Assembly: GCF_006125015.1 (NCBI RefSeq)
Contig: NZ_SZZN01000001.1
Span: forward strand, 2,604,001 to 2,668,000
Source: Roseovarius arcticus
Lineage (GTDB): Bacteria > Pseudomonadota > Alphaproteobacteria > Rhodobacterales > Rhodobacteraceae
Length of the DNA: 64,000 nt
Reading direction: 5' to 3'
The translations under genes and the position numbers were made by a program. Under the pieces are notes generated by a model. It ran no database searches. It saw nothing but the letters and a program-made list of their open reading frames with translations, and was not told the origin of the DNA. Shown in pieces: positions 1 to 7,606 of the stretch (position 1 is the first letter of the stretch; each line of letters begins with the position of its first letter).

Positions 1-338
1 TCATAGCTTCTTTGCAAATACAACCTGCAACGCAAGCAACAAGTGTTTCGGATTGTAAAGGCTTCGATATTATCTGTGCATCTATTCCCATGATCACTTG
101 ACCATCAACGGGAACGTTCCCCGTATGAACTACGAATGGAATAGAAAAAGTCGCTAGTTTTTTCGCAACGGCCTCGCAGGTATGATCCCCAAGATTGACG
201 TCGAGAACGGCAGAATTGAGTGAGAGCCCCATCGCGATGGTATCAATGGCCTCCAGAGCATTTGCAGCTGTCAGAAAAGGCCCAAGAATTTTCGCACTTT
301 CTGACGTCAGCCGACGGGGTCTCTCCCGGTTTAGGTCG
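1..338 (-). pseudogene. Truncated receiver-domain (response regulator) fragment
   Basis: Read on the minus strand, one frame gives the second half of a two-component receiver domain: an AVLDVNLGD stretch with the likely phospho-acceptor Asp, then FVVHTG with the conserved Thr, then ISKP with the conserved Lys. The acidic N-terminal strand is missing: upstream of about base 338 the frame hits a stop and no start codon fits. A second, shorter copy of the same domain lies at 7607-7882. Relative to that copy this one has a single-base difference near base 49, so the two copies end in different frames. The gene runs off or stops at the left window edge. I read it as a decayed gene; whether the frame of this copy or the other is ancestral cannot be settled here. 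Confidence 0.6.
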
Positions 339-367
339 CACGACCCGTTGTGCGGGCTCGATAATAG

Positions 368-553
368 TCAAAAGCCGAAATCCCCTTCCGCCTTAGAGAT
401 GCCTTCAAGGACTGCAATCGGCGAGGGCGCAGCGTTGTCGTTGTCATGCGCTGCGATACCGAGAAAATGCGCGACGAGATCCAGCACAATTTGATCGTCA
501 TAGCCCGATACCAACACCGTCGGATCATCATAAACCGCTAATACTTTCATCAC
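368..553 (-). CDS. Small unknown ORF, 61 aa
   Basis: A short minus-strand ORF with two Met codons at the start and a purine-rich GGAGTCGTG just before them. The protein is acidic (motifs YDDPTVL and HDNDN) and has no transmembrane segment that I can see. It sits directly upstream of the truncated receiver fragment and could be a small gene of its own or the remains of that gene's original 5' neighbour. I do not recognise a family and the call is weak. Confidence 0.25.
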   Translation of the reverse strand: MMKVLAVYDDPTVLVSGYDDQIVLDLVAHFLGIAAHDNDNAAPSPIAVLEGISKAEGDFGF

Positions 554-1038
554 GACTCCAAGTTTGCTTCGACTTTACGATTCGCTCGTTGTCGCCAAAC
601 ATTGAGGTCGTATTTTGGCGGATTTGCGAAATTCACCGTCGAAATTCGCCGCCTTTGCCACTTCAACGTCACATTGTCGGTTCAGCGCACTGCGACTTTT
701 GTGAAGCAAGCGAAACTTTCTCACGCGGCCGATCCGGGCAGCCCTCATAGGACTCAAACAGGTCAAGCCCACAGACTGACCTCACAATTTGAGGTTGTGC
801 CTTCATCCGAAGCACATTTGGCGACGATAACAACGCCAACGAAACTGGATGTCTCACTCTTATCTCCTTCAAGTTAGGTCACCGGTCTGCGCTCAGCCTG
901 TTGCCGAATGGGAAACAATGAGGGCATAATGGCACCACTGTGTATAAAAGTCCTTGTAATGTCAGTTTGATGGCGTCACGTTTGTGACAAAGGCCGTGTA
1001 GCAAATCATTCCCAATTGAACCTTGGAGTCTCCCCCCC
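554..1038. other. Intergenic stretch, no convincing gene
   Basis: About 485 bases between a small minus-strand ORF and the methyltransferase. Short ORFs on both strands overlap each other and look like chance. The last 100 bases presumably hold the promoter of the methyltransferase/acyl-synthase pair; a small palindrome at 975-988 is noted separately. Confidence 0.5.
975..988. promoter_or_regulatory. Small palindrome GTCAC-N4-GTGAC, possible operator
   Basis: A perfect 5-bp inverted repeat separated by four bases, 50 bases before the methyltransferase ATG. The size suits a dimeric regulator site, but I cannot tie it to a known regulator. Confidence 0.25.
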
Positions 1039-1809
1039 ATGCAATCAAACACTCGTGCTTACGGGTCAGGTTCTGACAATCTCGATACGTCTGAAACAGC
1101 AAATCGGTCGGTGCGTGCCGATTGGAGTGCCTATGCAACGGCCTATGATCTGCTGTCCGAGCACAACCCTGAGTACCAAGCGATACTGCACAACTTTGAG
1201 GCTTTCCTTGCGACGATAGAGACGCCGCGCTTGATCTATGACATCGGCGGCGGCACCGGAAACTACACCGAGATCGCGGCCCGTGCTTGCCCGGAGAGCG
1301 AGATATGTCTCGCAGAGCCCGACGCTGGCATGATCGGGGCGGCGCGGTCCAAATTGGCAGCCCATAAAAATATCAGTTTTGAAGCTCTACCGCTTGAAAA
1401 TATCGTAGCGCGAGGCACAGCTGATCTTGTCGTCTGCGTTCACGCGCTATACGCGATGCCCGCGCCAAAGCAGCGACTCGAGGATATGCGTCGGTTGCTC
1501 CGTCCAGGCGGTTGGCTCTACCTCGTCGATCTCGGTCGTCACATGAACGTGGCCGACTGGCGCGACTACCTGTTCTCACAGTTGAAAAAGAAACAGGGGT
1601 TGGCAGGCGCGCTCGGGGTCTTCTGGCAGGGTAGAGAGATCGCCAAGCAGAACAAGGCCATCCTCAAGGCACAAAAGAACGGCGTCTACTGGACGCACAC
1701 CGGGGCCCAGATAGCATCCGCTGCCACCGCAGCTGGTTTCGAAATCCAGAGACAAGAAGTCGTTTATCGTGGCTACAGCGACCTACTCGTATGTCATGCC
1801 AAGCCATAG
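1039..1809 (+). CDS. SAM-dependent class I methyltransferase
   Basis: 256 aa. Motif I is clear at residues 68-78 (DIGGGTGNYTE), followed by the acidic ribose-binding residue in LAEPD (about 93) and the late-strand motif LLRPGGWLYLVD (about 153-164), so the fold is a Rossmann SAM methyltransferase, cytosolic. The substrate cannot be read from the sequence. The stop lies 24 bases before the start of the FeeM-like acyl synthase on the same strand, with a ribosome site (AGGA) between them, so the two are probably one operon. This suggests, as inference only, that the enzyme methylates the acylated product or its amino-acid head group. A small-molecule methyltransferase of another pathway is the alternative. 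Confidence 0.8.
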   Translation: MQSNTRAYGSGSDNLDTSETANRSVRADWSAYATAYDLLSEHNPEYQAILHNFEAFLATIETPRLIYDIGGGTGNYTEIAARACPESEICLAEPDAGMIGAARSKLAAHKNISFEALPLENIVARGTADLVVCVHALYAMPAPKQRLEDMRRLLRPGGWLYLVDLGRHMNVADWRDYLFSQLKKKQGLAGALGVFWQGREIAKQNKAILKAQKNGVYWTHTGAQIASAATAAGFEIQRQEVVYRGYSDLLVCHAKP

Positions 1810-1833
1810 TGCGCACGGGCAATAGGATCGAGC

Positions 1834-2523
1834 ATGAACGAACAAGTTATCGACGCGTTGAAGCACGTCCGCTACAAAGTTCTAACTGACAGCAAAGACC
1901 TCGAAAATCTATATCGCTTGCGTTACAAATGCTACCGTGCCGGACGATCGATCGCCGAGAACGAGCTTGGCATCATGACCGACGCATTCGACGAGACCGC
2001 GAATTGCGTCCATGTCGCGGTTGAAATGGACGGGGAGATTTTGGCGTCGGTGCGCCTCCATTTAATGTCCAAGCTTTCGTTCACATCGCCGACGCTGGAG
2101 GTGTTCCCCGAAATTCTGGATAATCTCACGCGCGGACAAACGATCCTTGATGCGACCCGTTTTGTAATCAACCCAGCGGCCCGCAAAAAGCGTGTGCCAC
2201 TGCATTTTTTGGTCCTGCGCATCCCGTTTCTCGCGACGATGTTCTACGACATCGACTTGGCCCTTGCTCCGGTGCGGGCCGAACATACCGCGTTCTACCA
2301 ACGCTACCTCGGCTATGAATTGGCGATGGGACCACGCAGCTACCCGGGATTGAGAAAGCCCATCCAGCTTCTGACCGCTGAAGTTCGCGAACAGCGCGCC
2401 GCGGTTCTGGCACGCACACCAGTTTTCGGTCCGGTGAACGAAATCCCACAATCCGATATTGCGTTTCCAGACCTATCAGAGGTTTACGCCGCTTCAAAGT
2501 ATGGCAGTTTCAAGACGGCGTGA
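1834..2523 (+). CDS. FeeM-like N-acyl amino acid synthase (autoinducer-synthase fold)
   Basis: 229 aa. The N-terminal RLRYKCYRAG (residues 28-37) and DATRF (106-110) match the layout of the GNAT-related N-acyl amino acid synthase FeeM and acyl-homoserine-lactone synthases, which join an acyl-ACP-derived fatty acid to an amine. The late VRAEHTAFYQRYLGYE region fits the family's acyl-pocket segment. No membrane segment or signal is visible, so it should act in the cytosol on acyl-ACP. It follows the methyltransferase closely. Its 3' end abuts a decayed IS5 element, so any original downstream partner may be lost. The family call is fairly firm; the product (acyl amino acid, acyl amine or lactone) is unknown. 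Confidence 0.7.
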   Translation: MNEQVIDALKHVRYKVLTDSKDLENLYRLRYKCYRAGRSIAENELGIMTDAFDETANCVHVAVEMDGEILASVRLHLMSKLSFTSPTLEVFPEILDNLTRGQTILDATRFVINPAARKKRVPLHFLVLRIPFLATMFYDIDLALAPVRAEHTAFYQRYLGYELAMGPRSYPGLRKPIQLLTAEVREQRAAVLARTPVFGPVNEIPQSDIAFPDLSEVYAASKYGSFKTA

Positions 2524-2554
2524 CCGCCTCCCGTCGCGCGCGTTCGCCACGCCA

Positions 2555-3084
2555 CCACGCTCGGTTCCCATTCTTCGTGGACGACATCTCCGGGTCCCGC
2601 GCGCGCGCCTTGTTCTTCGTCGAGGACGGCGCACCAACCGTAATCGCATCTAGGAGCGTACCCGAGCGCAGCGTGATGGCCTTCTCGACAAGGTGACCGT
2701 TCACCTCAGCGAAGAGCGCCTTGGTCAACTCGCGCCGCTCCAGCAGATGCCGGAAGTTGAGAGTTGTGGACTCATCCACTGCTCGGCATGGGTATGCGAA
2801 GCAATCACTGCAAGGGGGGATGCGGTCATTGCCCAGTTAGATCCCCGCTAAGCGGCGCATCGCCTCGCTGTGATAGAGCGTTTCTTCCGCCGTCGAGTCT
2901 CTCGGCGCATACCAGTTCTGAGCGAAGTAAGCCCGCAGCATTTTCTTAAACAGCATCGGCGGGGGTCCACCCTTCGATCCGGCCTTCGGATAGTAAGGCG
3001 CGATCAGCGCCAGCAGCCGCCCCGCGGCACCACCCCGTCCATCTCAGAAAGGAACAGTTCCCGCCACGTCTGCTTTTTCTTCAT
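2555..3084 (-). pseudogene. IS5-family transposase remnant
   Basis: Minus-strand reading gives the typical N-terminus KKKQTWRELFLSEMDGVV, then the segment YFAQNWYAPRDSTAEE, and finally MDESTTLNFRHLLERRELT and APSSTKNKARARDPEMSST, all familiar from IS5-type transposases. A one-base loss just after VVPRG shifts the frame, a stop interrupts the middle, and the C-terminal catalytic part is gone where the element meets the acyl synthase gene. Dead element. Confidence 0.75.
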
Positions 3085-3288
3085 CTCATGGCGCAGTCCG
3101 GGTATGGCACGTTGTTTCGGCAGTGGAACGGCTCCTCGTGGGAATGGCAAAGCTTACCAAATTACGCCGAAAGAGGCAGATTTTTCATACGTTTTCTACG
3201 GAAGAATCCTCAACGCGCCCTGCGTATGGTCTAATTTCGACACATTTCGACCTTAGCTGTCTACCTTCGCAGAGTTGCAGAGGCAAAC

Positions 3289-4698
3289 ATGACGGATCTC
3301 AACACATTTTGGGCGGCCCGGATCAACTGGTTCAACTCCGATGGTCGCGAACAGAGCATCAAAGATTACATTGACCTTGCCAACCAGCTCATCTGGAAAC
3401 GGCAAGCGAGCTTTCTCGCTGCGGCCATACTGGCGGCGTTCTATTTCAACCCTCTCTCGATTTTTGCGTTCTACGGAATCGTAGCCCTTACCGAAATGCT
3501 CGACTTGCTTCTCGGACGCCAATCAAAGGCTTGGAATGGCCAGGACCCCGTCGTGGGTCAGCAGATCCTCAAGCGCATCGCGATCAACACGGCCGTGAGC
3601 GCGATAGCGATCAGCGTTTTCATCGTCAACATTGCGCTTCAGCAGACTTCGCCAGGGCATTTCACGCCCCTCTTCTTTCTATTCTCTGCATCGGTCTTCG
3701 CGGCGATGTACAATAGCCAAATGAAAGGCATTCTGCTCTTGCGTCTGCTGATCTACGCTTTCGCGTTTCTATACATCGCATTTCTCGATGTGGTCCGCTA
3801 TCTCCCACCAATCAGTTCTGACATTTGGTTGGAGTTCTTCACGATTTTCTTCGTGCTCTACTTCACTGGCGACATATCGGTGAAATTCTACCTCAGCCAC
3901 AAGCAGCGGCTCGCACAGATGAAAATGATCAATGAAGAAAACGAGCGCACTAAGGCTGCCTTGGAGGTTAAGTCACGGTTTCTGGCCACGGTTAGCCACG
4001 AGTTGCGCACGCCGCTGACGTCGATCATCGGATCGCTCGAACTCATCAAGAACGACAGACTTGGCGTGCTGCCCGAGACCCTCAAGCCTGTTTTTAGCAT
4101 AGCAACCAGGAACGGGCATCGCCTCGCTACCCTAATCGATGATCTGCTGGATCTGCAGCAGATCGAGGCCGGCGCGATGGTGTTTCATTTCGAACCGATC
4201 AATGCGAACGATTTGGTACAAGAGGCAGTGGAATCCATCGCAGGTTACGCCAGCAAACTTGGCATCCAAGTTATGTCTGACCCTTGCATTGAAGATTGCC
4301 AGATCAATGGTGATCGCAATCGCTTGATCCAAGTGATGAGCAACCTGCTATCCAACGCTCTGAAGTTTTCCGACGAAGGCGGCGCGGTTAAGGTGCGCGT
4401 CGAAACTCAGGGCGCCCGCATCCGTATTTTGGTCCATGACGAAGGATCAGGTATTCCGGAAGGCGCGAAAGACTGCGTGTTTGGCAAGTTCAGCCAAGTA
4501 GATTCCTCTGATATTCGCAAGGTCGGCGGCACCGGCCTTGGCCTCAACATTGCCAAGCAAATCGTCGAGCGCCACAACGCCATTATCGATTACGTCAGCG
4601 AACCGGGTGTCGGTTCAACCTTTTATATAGAGTTCGACCGGCAGACAGGGGGAGATGACCCGAGCGCCAAGATCAAACCGCTCGCAACGGCGGCCTGA
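3289..4698 (+). CDS. Membrane sensor histidine kinase, orphan
   Basis: 469 aa. Residues about 38-195 hold five to six hydrophobic segments and form a membrane sensor domain with no large periplasmic loop. A helical linker (200-230) leads to the HisKA box FLATVSHELRTPLTS with the phospho-acceptor His at 237. The ATPase follows: N box with NLLSNALKF (352-360), G1 DEGSGIP (384-390) and G2 GGTGLGLN (413-420). It should autophosphorylate and pass phosphate to an unlinked regulator; no response regulator gene is adjacent. It lies between two dead IS elements, downstream of the acyl synthase and upstream of the FadL gene. Sensing of a hydrophobic or membrane-soluble ligand is plausible but unproven. 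The start follows a weak purine stretch (AGAGG). Confidence 0.85.
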   Translation: MTDLNTFWAARINWFNSDGREQSIKDYIDLANQLIWKRQASFLAAAILAAFYFNPLSIFAFYGIVALTEMLDLLLGRQSKAWNGQDPVVGQQILKRIAINTAVSAIAISVFIVNIALQQTSPGHFTPLFFLFSASVFAAMYNSQMKGILLLRLLIYAFAFLYIAFLDVVRYLPPISSDIWLEFFTIFFVLYFTGDISVKFYLSHKQRLAQMKMINEENERTKAALEVKSRFLATVSHELRTPLTSIIGSLELIKNDRLGVLPETLKPVFSIATRNGHRLATLIDDLLDLQQIEAGAMVFHFEPINANDLVQEAVESIAGYASKLGIQVMSDPCIEDCQINGDRNRLIQVMSNLLSNALKFSDEGGAVKVRVETQGARIRILVHDEGSGIPEGAKDCVFGKFSQVDSSDIRKVGGTGLGLNIAKQIVERHNAIIDYVSEPGVGSTFYIEFDRQTGGDDPSAKIKPLATAA

Positions 4699-4847
4699 GG
4701 TGCAGAAATTCCATCGCAGGTGCTGTCAGACCGATTCGAACCAATTTCAGCTAGGACAGGGAGGCTACAATTTAGTCTGCGCAAAGATTGTGCGGTGCTG
4801 TCAGGCAAATGCGAACCGGTCTCTGAAAGAGCAGTGAAGCTGCCCCT

Positions 4848-5186
4848 TATGCCGCGCCGAGATCGCGCCACTCGGCGAGAGCGACAGCCCAGTTCAATTT
4901 CAAATTATCACGTGAGAAAAGGTGGCGTTCCTGATTGAAGAGGTAGTGAACTGAAGAATGAACCGCATCCGCCTGACCCGGCTTCTACAGATCTCCGCGG
5001 GTGAACACTGAACCAAATCTGTTCCACCAGACCCTGACCATCTCGTGACTATTGTCGATGCCACGCTCATGCAGAAGATCCTCCACATCCCGAAGCCAAG
5101 TCCGGACACGGACATATAGCATCACCGCCAAGGGTATAATCTCGGGGCTCGTCTTGAAATAGCGAAAAGGACTGCGTTTTGCTATG
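4848..5186 (-). pseudogene. IS6-family transposase, internally deleted
   Basis: The N-terminal part reads SPFRYFKTSPEIIPLAVMLY, then VRTWLRDVEDLLHERGID, which is the standard IS6 N-terminus. After WWNRFGSVFTRGD the frame jumps, through a deletion, to the family's C-terminal tail with FNQERHLFSRDNLKLN and AVALAEWRDLGAA. The DDE core is lost. The start codon position is ATA rather than ATG in this copy. Confidence 0.7.
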
Positions 5187-5228
5187 TCGCGATGCTAGCA
5201 AGCCGCCCTACCTCGCTCAAGCCGGTTT
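5184..5228. repeat. Inverted repeat copy 1 (IS6 5' end) flanking the fadL-like gene
   Basis: The 34 bases 5195-5228 (CTAGCAAGCCGC to GCCGGTTT) recur exactly, in inverse orientation, at 6562-6595. Similarity continues imperfectly for about 10 bases on the outer side and 15 on the inner side. In this copy the repeat is the 5' end of the IS6 transposase region. Confidence 0.9.
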
Positions 5229-5383
5229 GATCTGACAGTGCCGCGCGACCGCATAGCTCGTCATATCTCAGCTATGGCTTCTGCAACAACGGGCGGCCAT
5301 TCTATATATGTATCATCGGCAACACAGCATTCTGCGGTCTGACAGATTACTGGCAAATTCTCTTGCTAATCTAGGTGTGCCCG

Positions 5384-5403
5384 CCGAGAGTCGCTACTCT
5401 CGG
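5384..5403 (+). promoter_or_regulatory. Stem-loop in the leader of the fadL-like gene
   Basis: CCGAGAGT-CGCT-ACTCTCGG, a perfect 8-bp stem with a 4-base loop, ending 20 bases before the ATG and just before the ribosome site GGTGGAGG. It could modulate translation or mRNA stability; no family of regulator is implied. Confidence 0.35.
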
Positions 5404-5423
5404 TGGAGGTCGCGGACGGGTAA

Positions 5424-6533
5424 ATGACGAAATTTGCTTTGGTACTTGCCATTTGGTTGGGTTTTCTGACGAGTACATCGGCCGTCGCCGGTAATCTTGA
5501 TCGCAATAAGACACCAATCGACCTGATCTTCGATGAAGGCAACCGCGCTGAGCTGTCGATGACTGTGGTCGCCCCCAATGTGACGGGCCGGGACAGCTCT
5601 GGCCATGCAGTCGGCAATGTCGGCGAGGATTTCGGAAGCGTCGCCGCTGGCATAAAGTTGCAGTTCGGGCAGCGCCTGTCTTTCGCGATGATCTACGATC
5701 AACCCTACGGCGTTGACACCCAGTACGGCGGATCGCCGACGACAACCCTCTTCGGTGGCGCTCGCTCCCAAGCGGAGAGCGACGCTTTGACGGTTTTGAT
5801 AAGCTACGACGTCACCGACCGCATTGCCATCTATGGCGGTCCGCGTGTCGTGCAGGCGCGGGGCAATATTACCCTTTCTGGATTGGCCTATGGCCCCCTC
5901 AACGGATACGATGTGCATTTCGCCACTGATAGTGCGTTGGGATATGTCGTGGGTGCGGGCTACGAAATTCCCGAGATCGCATTCCGCGCGGCGCTGACAT
6001 ACCATTCAGATGTCGACTTGGAGATGCAGACTGTCGAAACATTTCCCGGCACCACTCCGATTTCGACCGGACCGACTGGGGCCACGCTGCCTCAGTCGCT
6101 GAAATTTCAGGTGCAGTCCGGAGTGGCTGAGGACACATTGCTGTTTGCCAGCGTTCGTTGGTCCGATTGGAGCAAATTTACGCTGGACCCGAACAGTGCG
6201 GTGACGAACCTAGCAATTCTCGACGATGCATGGACATACGAGATTGGCGTTGGGCGTCGGTTCACCAACAATTTTTCCGCCCGCCTGAGTTACAGCTATG
6301 AACACGAGGAGGGTGAGAAGCTGGTATCACCTTTGGCACCGGCAAAGGGTGGCCAGACCGTAACGCTGGGAGGCATCTATCAGCTGACGCCCCGGATCGA
6401 TATTTCTGGCGGAATAAGCTACACTTGGCTGGGTAAGGCCCCACTTGAAACCTACCCGGAAAATGTAGTGCGCGGCACATTCGACGACAACGGAGCATTT
6501 GGTGCTGGCCTCAGGGTTGGTGTCAGTTTTTGA
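5424..6533 (+). CDS. FadL/OmpP1-type outer-membrane lipid transport protein
   Basis: 369 aa. A signal peptide covers about residues 1-22 (LVLAIWLGFLTSTSAVAG). The rest is beta-barrel in character with alternating hydrophobic strands. It carries FadL-family features such as GIKLQFGQRLSFAMIYDQPYG, the later DVDLEM and RWSDWSKF segments, and a C-terminal aromatic ending in VGVSF, as expected for an outer-membrane barrel. Family members let hydrophobic molecules such as long-chain fatty acids cross the outer membrane. At 369 aa it is shorter than E. coli FadL. The gene lies alone between two inverted IS6 ends (repeats at 5184-5228 and 6562-6606), so it may have been carried there with them. A good ribosome site (GGAGG) precedes the ATG. 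Confidence 0.8.
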   Translation: MTKFALVLAIWLGFLTSTSAVAGNLDRNKTPIDLIFDEGNRAELSMTVVAPNVTGRDSSGHAVGNVGEDFGSVAAGIKLQFGQRLSFAMIYDQPYGVDTQYGGSPTTTLFGGARSQAESDALTVLISYDVTDRIAIYGGPRVVQARGNITLSGLAYGPLNGYDVHFATDSALGYVVGAGYEIPEIAFRAALTYHSDVDLEMQTVETFPGTTPISTGPTGATLPQSLKFQVQSGVAEDTLLFASVRWSDWSKFTLDPNSAVTNLAILDDAWTYEIGVGRRFTNNFSARLSYSYEHEEGEKLVSPLAPAKGGQTVTLGGIYQLTPRIDISGGISYTWLGKAPLETYPENVVRGTFDDNGAFGAGLRVGVSF

Positions 6534-6548
6534 TCAGTCTCGACAACG

Positions 6549-6626
6549 GCAGTATCAGACGAAACCGGCTTGAGCGAGGTAGGGCGGCTTGCTAGTATCG
6601 CGCCATGACGAACCGACAGACCCCAA
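6549..6626 (+). mobile_element. Isolated IS6-family 5' end, opposite orientation
   Basis: Starts with GGCAGTATCAGACG, a degenerate form of the IS6-like terminus at 5239, then the exact 34-base repeat shared with 5195-5228, then an ATG (MTNRQTP) where a transposase would begin. The homology then stops. Only the end of an element survives. Confidence 0.6.
6562..6606. repeat. Inverted repeat copy 2 flanking the fadL-like gene
   Basis: Bases 6562-6595 are the exact inverse of 5195-5228; a few more bases match with scattered differences. Together the pair brackets about 1.4 kb containing only the fadL-like gene. Confidence 0.9.
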
Positions 6627-6629
6627 AAC

Positions 6630-6844
6630 ATGACTGACCGCCCGAACGCCCTGACCATCCATCTAAGCGACGAAGAGTTGGCGTTTCTAGAAATGTCAGC
6701 GCATCGGATGAGAACCCTTGTCGCCCGTTGTGATCCAAAGGAAGCGCCGCTCTCTATGTTGAAGGTGACTCCTTGCTGCTGGCTGTCTTGCTGATAGAAA
6801 TGGTGCTGAGCCAGTTTCTGAAAGGTCAGGAGGCCGAAGCATGA
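6630..6844 (+). pseudogene. Small unknown gene A, frameshifted
   Basis: Starts MTDRPNALTIHLSDEELAFL and, in the starting frame, stops at 6792-6794 after 54 residues. A one-base backward shift near 6770 would give a longer product ending in LLLAVLLIEMVLSQFLKGQ with a stop at 6842-6844, which overlaps the next gene's ATG in the usual ATGA manner. That overlap argues that the longer product is ancestral. The N-terminus resembles gene D at 7403 (shared DR and TIHLS..E pattern). No known family recognised. Confidence 0.5.
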
Positions 6845-7101
6845 CGCCAAGGGAAGCGAGTTTGCGGCGCGCGACGGATTATTTGGTTTTGAATGTACCG
6901 GTCAGCGTTCGAATGAGAGCGGACGAGCTTCTCAAGCAAGCAGATGGCGACAAGCAAACTGCCTTAGAGCTGGCGCTTGTGTGTGAAGATCAGGCGCCAG
7001 ATTGTGCCTATGTTTTTGCGGTCATGGTGCGCTCGCTTAGCCAATCGCGCGCCCAAGCGGACAAAGTGGGCAGTTATGTTCTTGTCGAAGTGATTGAGTA
7101 A
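6841..7101 (+). CDS. Small unknown gene B, 86 aa
   Basis: The ATG overlaps the stop of gene A by four bases (ATGA), so the two are translationally coupled. The protein is helical and has no signal or membrane segment: basic N-terminus, a VSVRMRADELLKQADGD segment, and an ELALVCEDQAPDCAYVF segment with two cysteines. I do not recognise the family. It is the best-preserved member of the four-gene row 6630-7579. Confidence 0.5.
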   Translation: MTPREASLRRATDYLVLNVPVSVRMRADELLKQADGDKQTALELALVCEDQAPDCAYVFAVMVRSLSQSRAQADKVGSYVLVEVIE

Positions 7102-7134
7102 ACCGATAGGAAAGTTCAAGTGTTGGATCAAGGT

Positions 7135-7410
7135 ATGACACGGGAGAAAGAACCCGCTATTACCGACGACGAACTGATGAGGGCGCTTCACTAGGGCAAG
7201 GGTTGTCCAAAATGTGGCGGCACAGGGTGCGTGTTTGTGGAAGATGCGCAAAACGTGGAAGATTGCCCATCGTGTGGACATGTCATAGCGTTATTGCCAG
7301 ACAAAGGATTGAGTGTCGCACATACCCTGAGCACCTTTCCGCAGGTGTTTGTCGATCCAGTCATCAGAAAGATCGACACAATCTCTTTTGGAAGGAGGAA
7401 TTATGATTGA
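7135..7410 (+). pseudogene. Small zinc-ribbon-like gene C with in-frame amber stop
   Basis: One open frame runs from ATG 7135 to TGA 7408-7410 except for a single TAG at 7192-7194 (codon 20). Beyond the TAG it encodes GCPKCGGTGCVF and CPSCGHVI, two Cys pairs that look like a rubredoxin-type or DnaJ-like zinc ribbon, then about 40 more residues. The frame stays open after the stop and overlaps gene D at the end, so it was recently functional. Point-mutated gene is the plain reading; readthrough, or a downstream start producing only the ribbon, are alternatives. Confidence 0.55.
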
Positions 7411-7579
7411 CCGCCGTTGCCCTCCGACGATCCATCTGAGCGCCGATGAAATCGGTATTTCTTTAGAAAGTCGCGCAAGAGACCAACAGCTTTATGGCCG
7501 ACAGCCACCCGCCGAATTTTCTCGCACCGCATGTCAGGCTCCATTCGCCAAGCGCAGTGAAGGGGTCAGGTTCCCGTAA
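7403..7579 (+). CDS. Small unknown gene D, paralogue of gene A
   Basis: 58 aa. The ATG lies inside the last codons of gene C, after GGAAGGAGGAATT, an excellent ribosome site. The N-terminus MIDRRCPPTIHLSADEIG parallels gene A (MTDR..ALTIHLSDEELA); the second half is unrelated, which suggests either a shift in frame or replacement of the C-terminus. No family recognised. Confidence 0.45.
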   Translation: MIDRRCPPTIHLSADEIGISLESRARDQQLYGRQPPAEFSRTACQAPFAKRSEGVRFP

Positions 7580-7606
7580 CAGCGGGGCTAACGCCTGCGA
7601 CAGGGG

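Larger units (their letters stand above)
4719..5239 (-). mobile_element. Decayed IS6-family element
   Basis: The right terminus (on the minus strand GGCACTGTCAGATC) resembles IS6/IS26-type ends. On the left, two tandem candidate ends occur, GGTGCTGTCAGACC at 4719 and GGTGCTGTCAGGC near 4795. Between them lies a shortened transposase. The central catalytic part is missing, so the element cannot move by itself. Confidence 0.65.

Noticed and set aside
1834..2523. Classical LuxI acyl-homoserine lactone synthase
   Set aside because: The overall pattern fits the FeeM-like group better, and no LuxR-type regulator with an autoinducer domain is nearby.
7135..7410. Pyrrolysine or other recoding at the TAG
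   Set aside because: No downstream recoding hairpin or pyl genes are visible, and the neighbouring gene is also damaged, so decay is the simpler reading.
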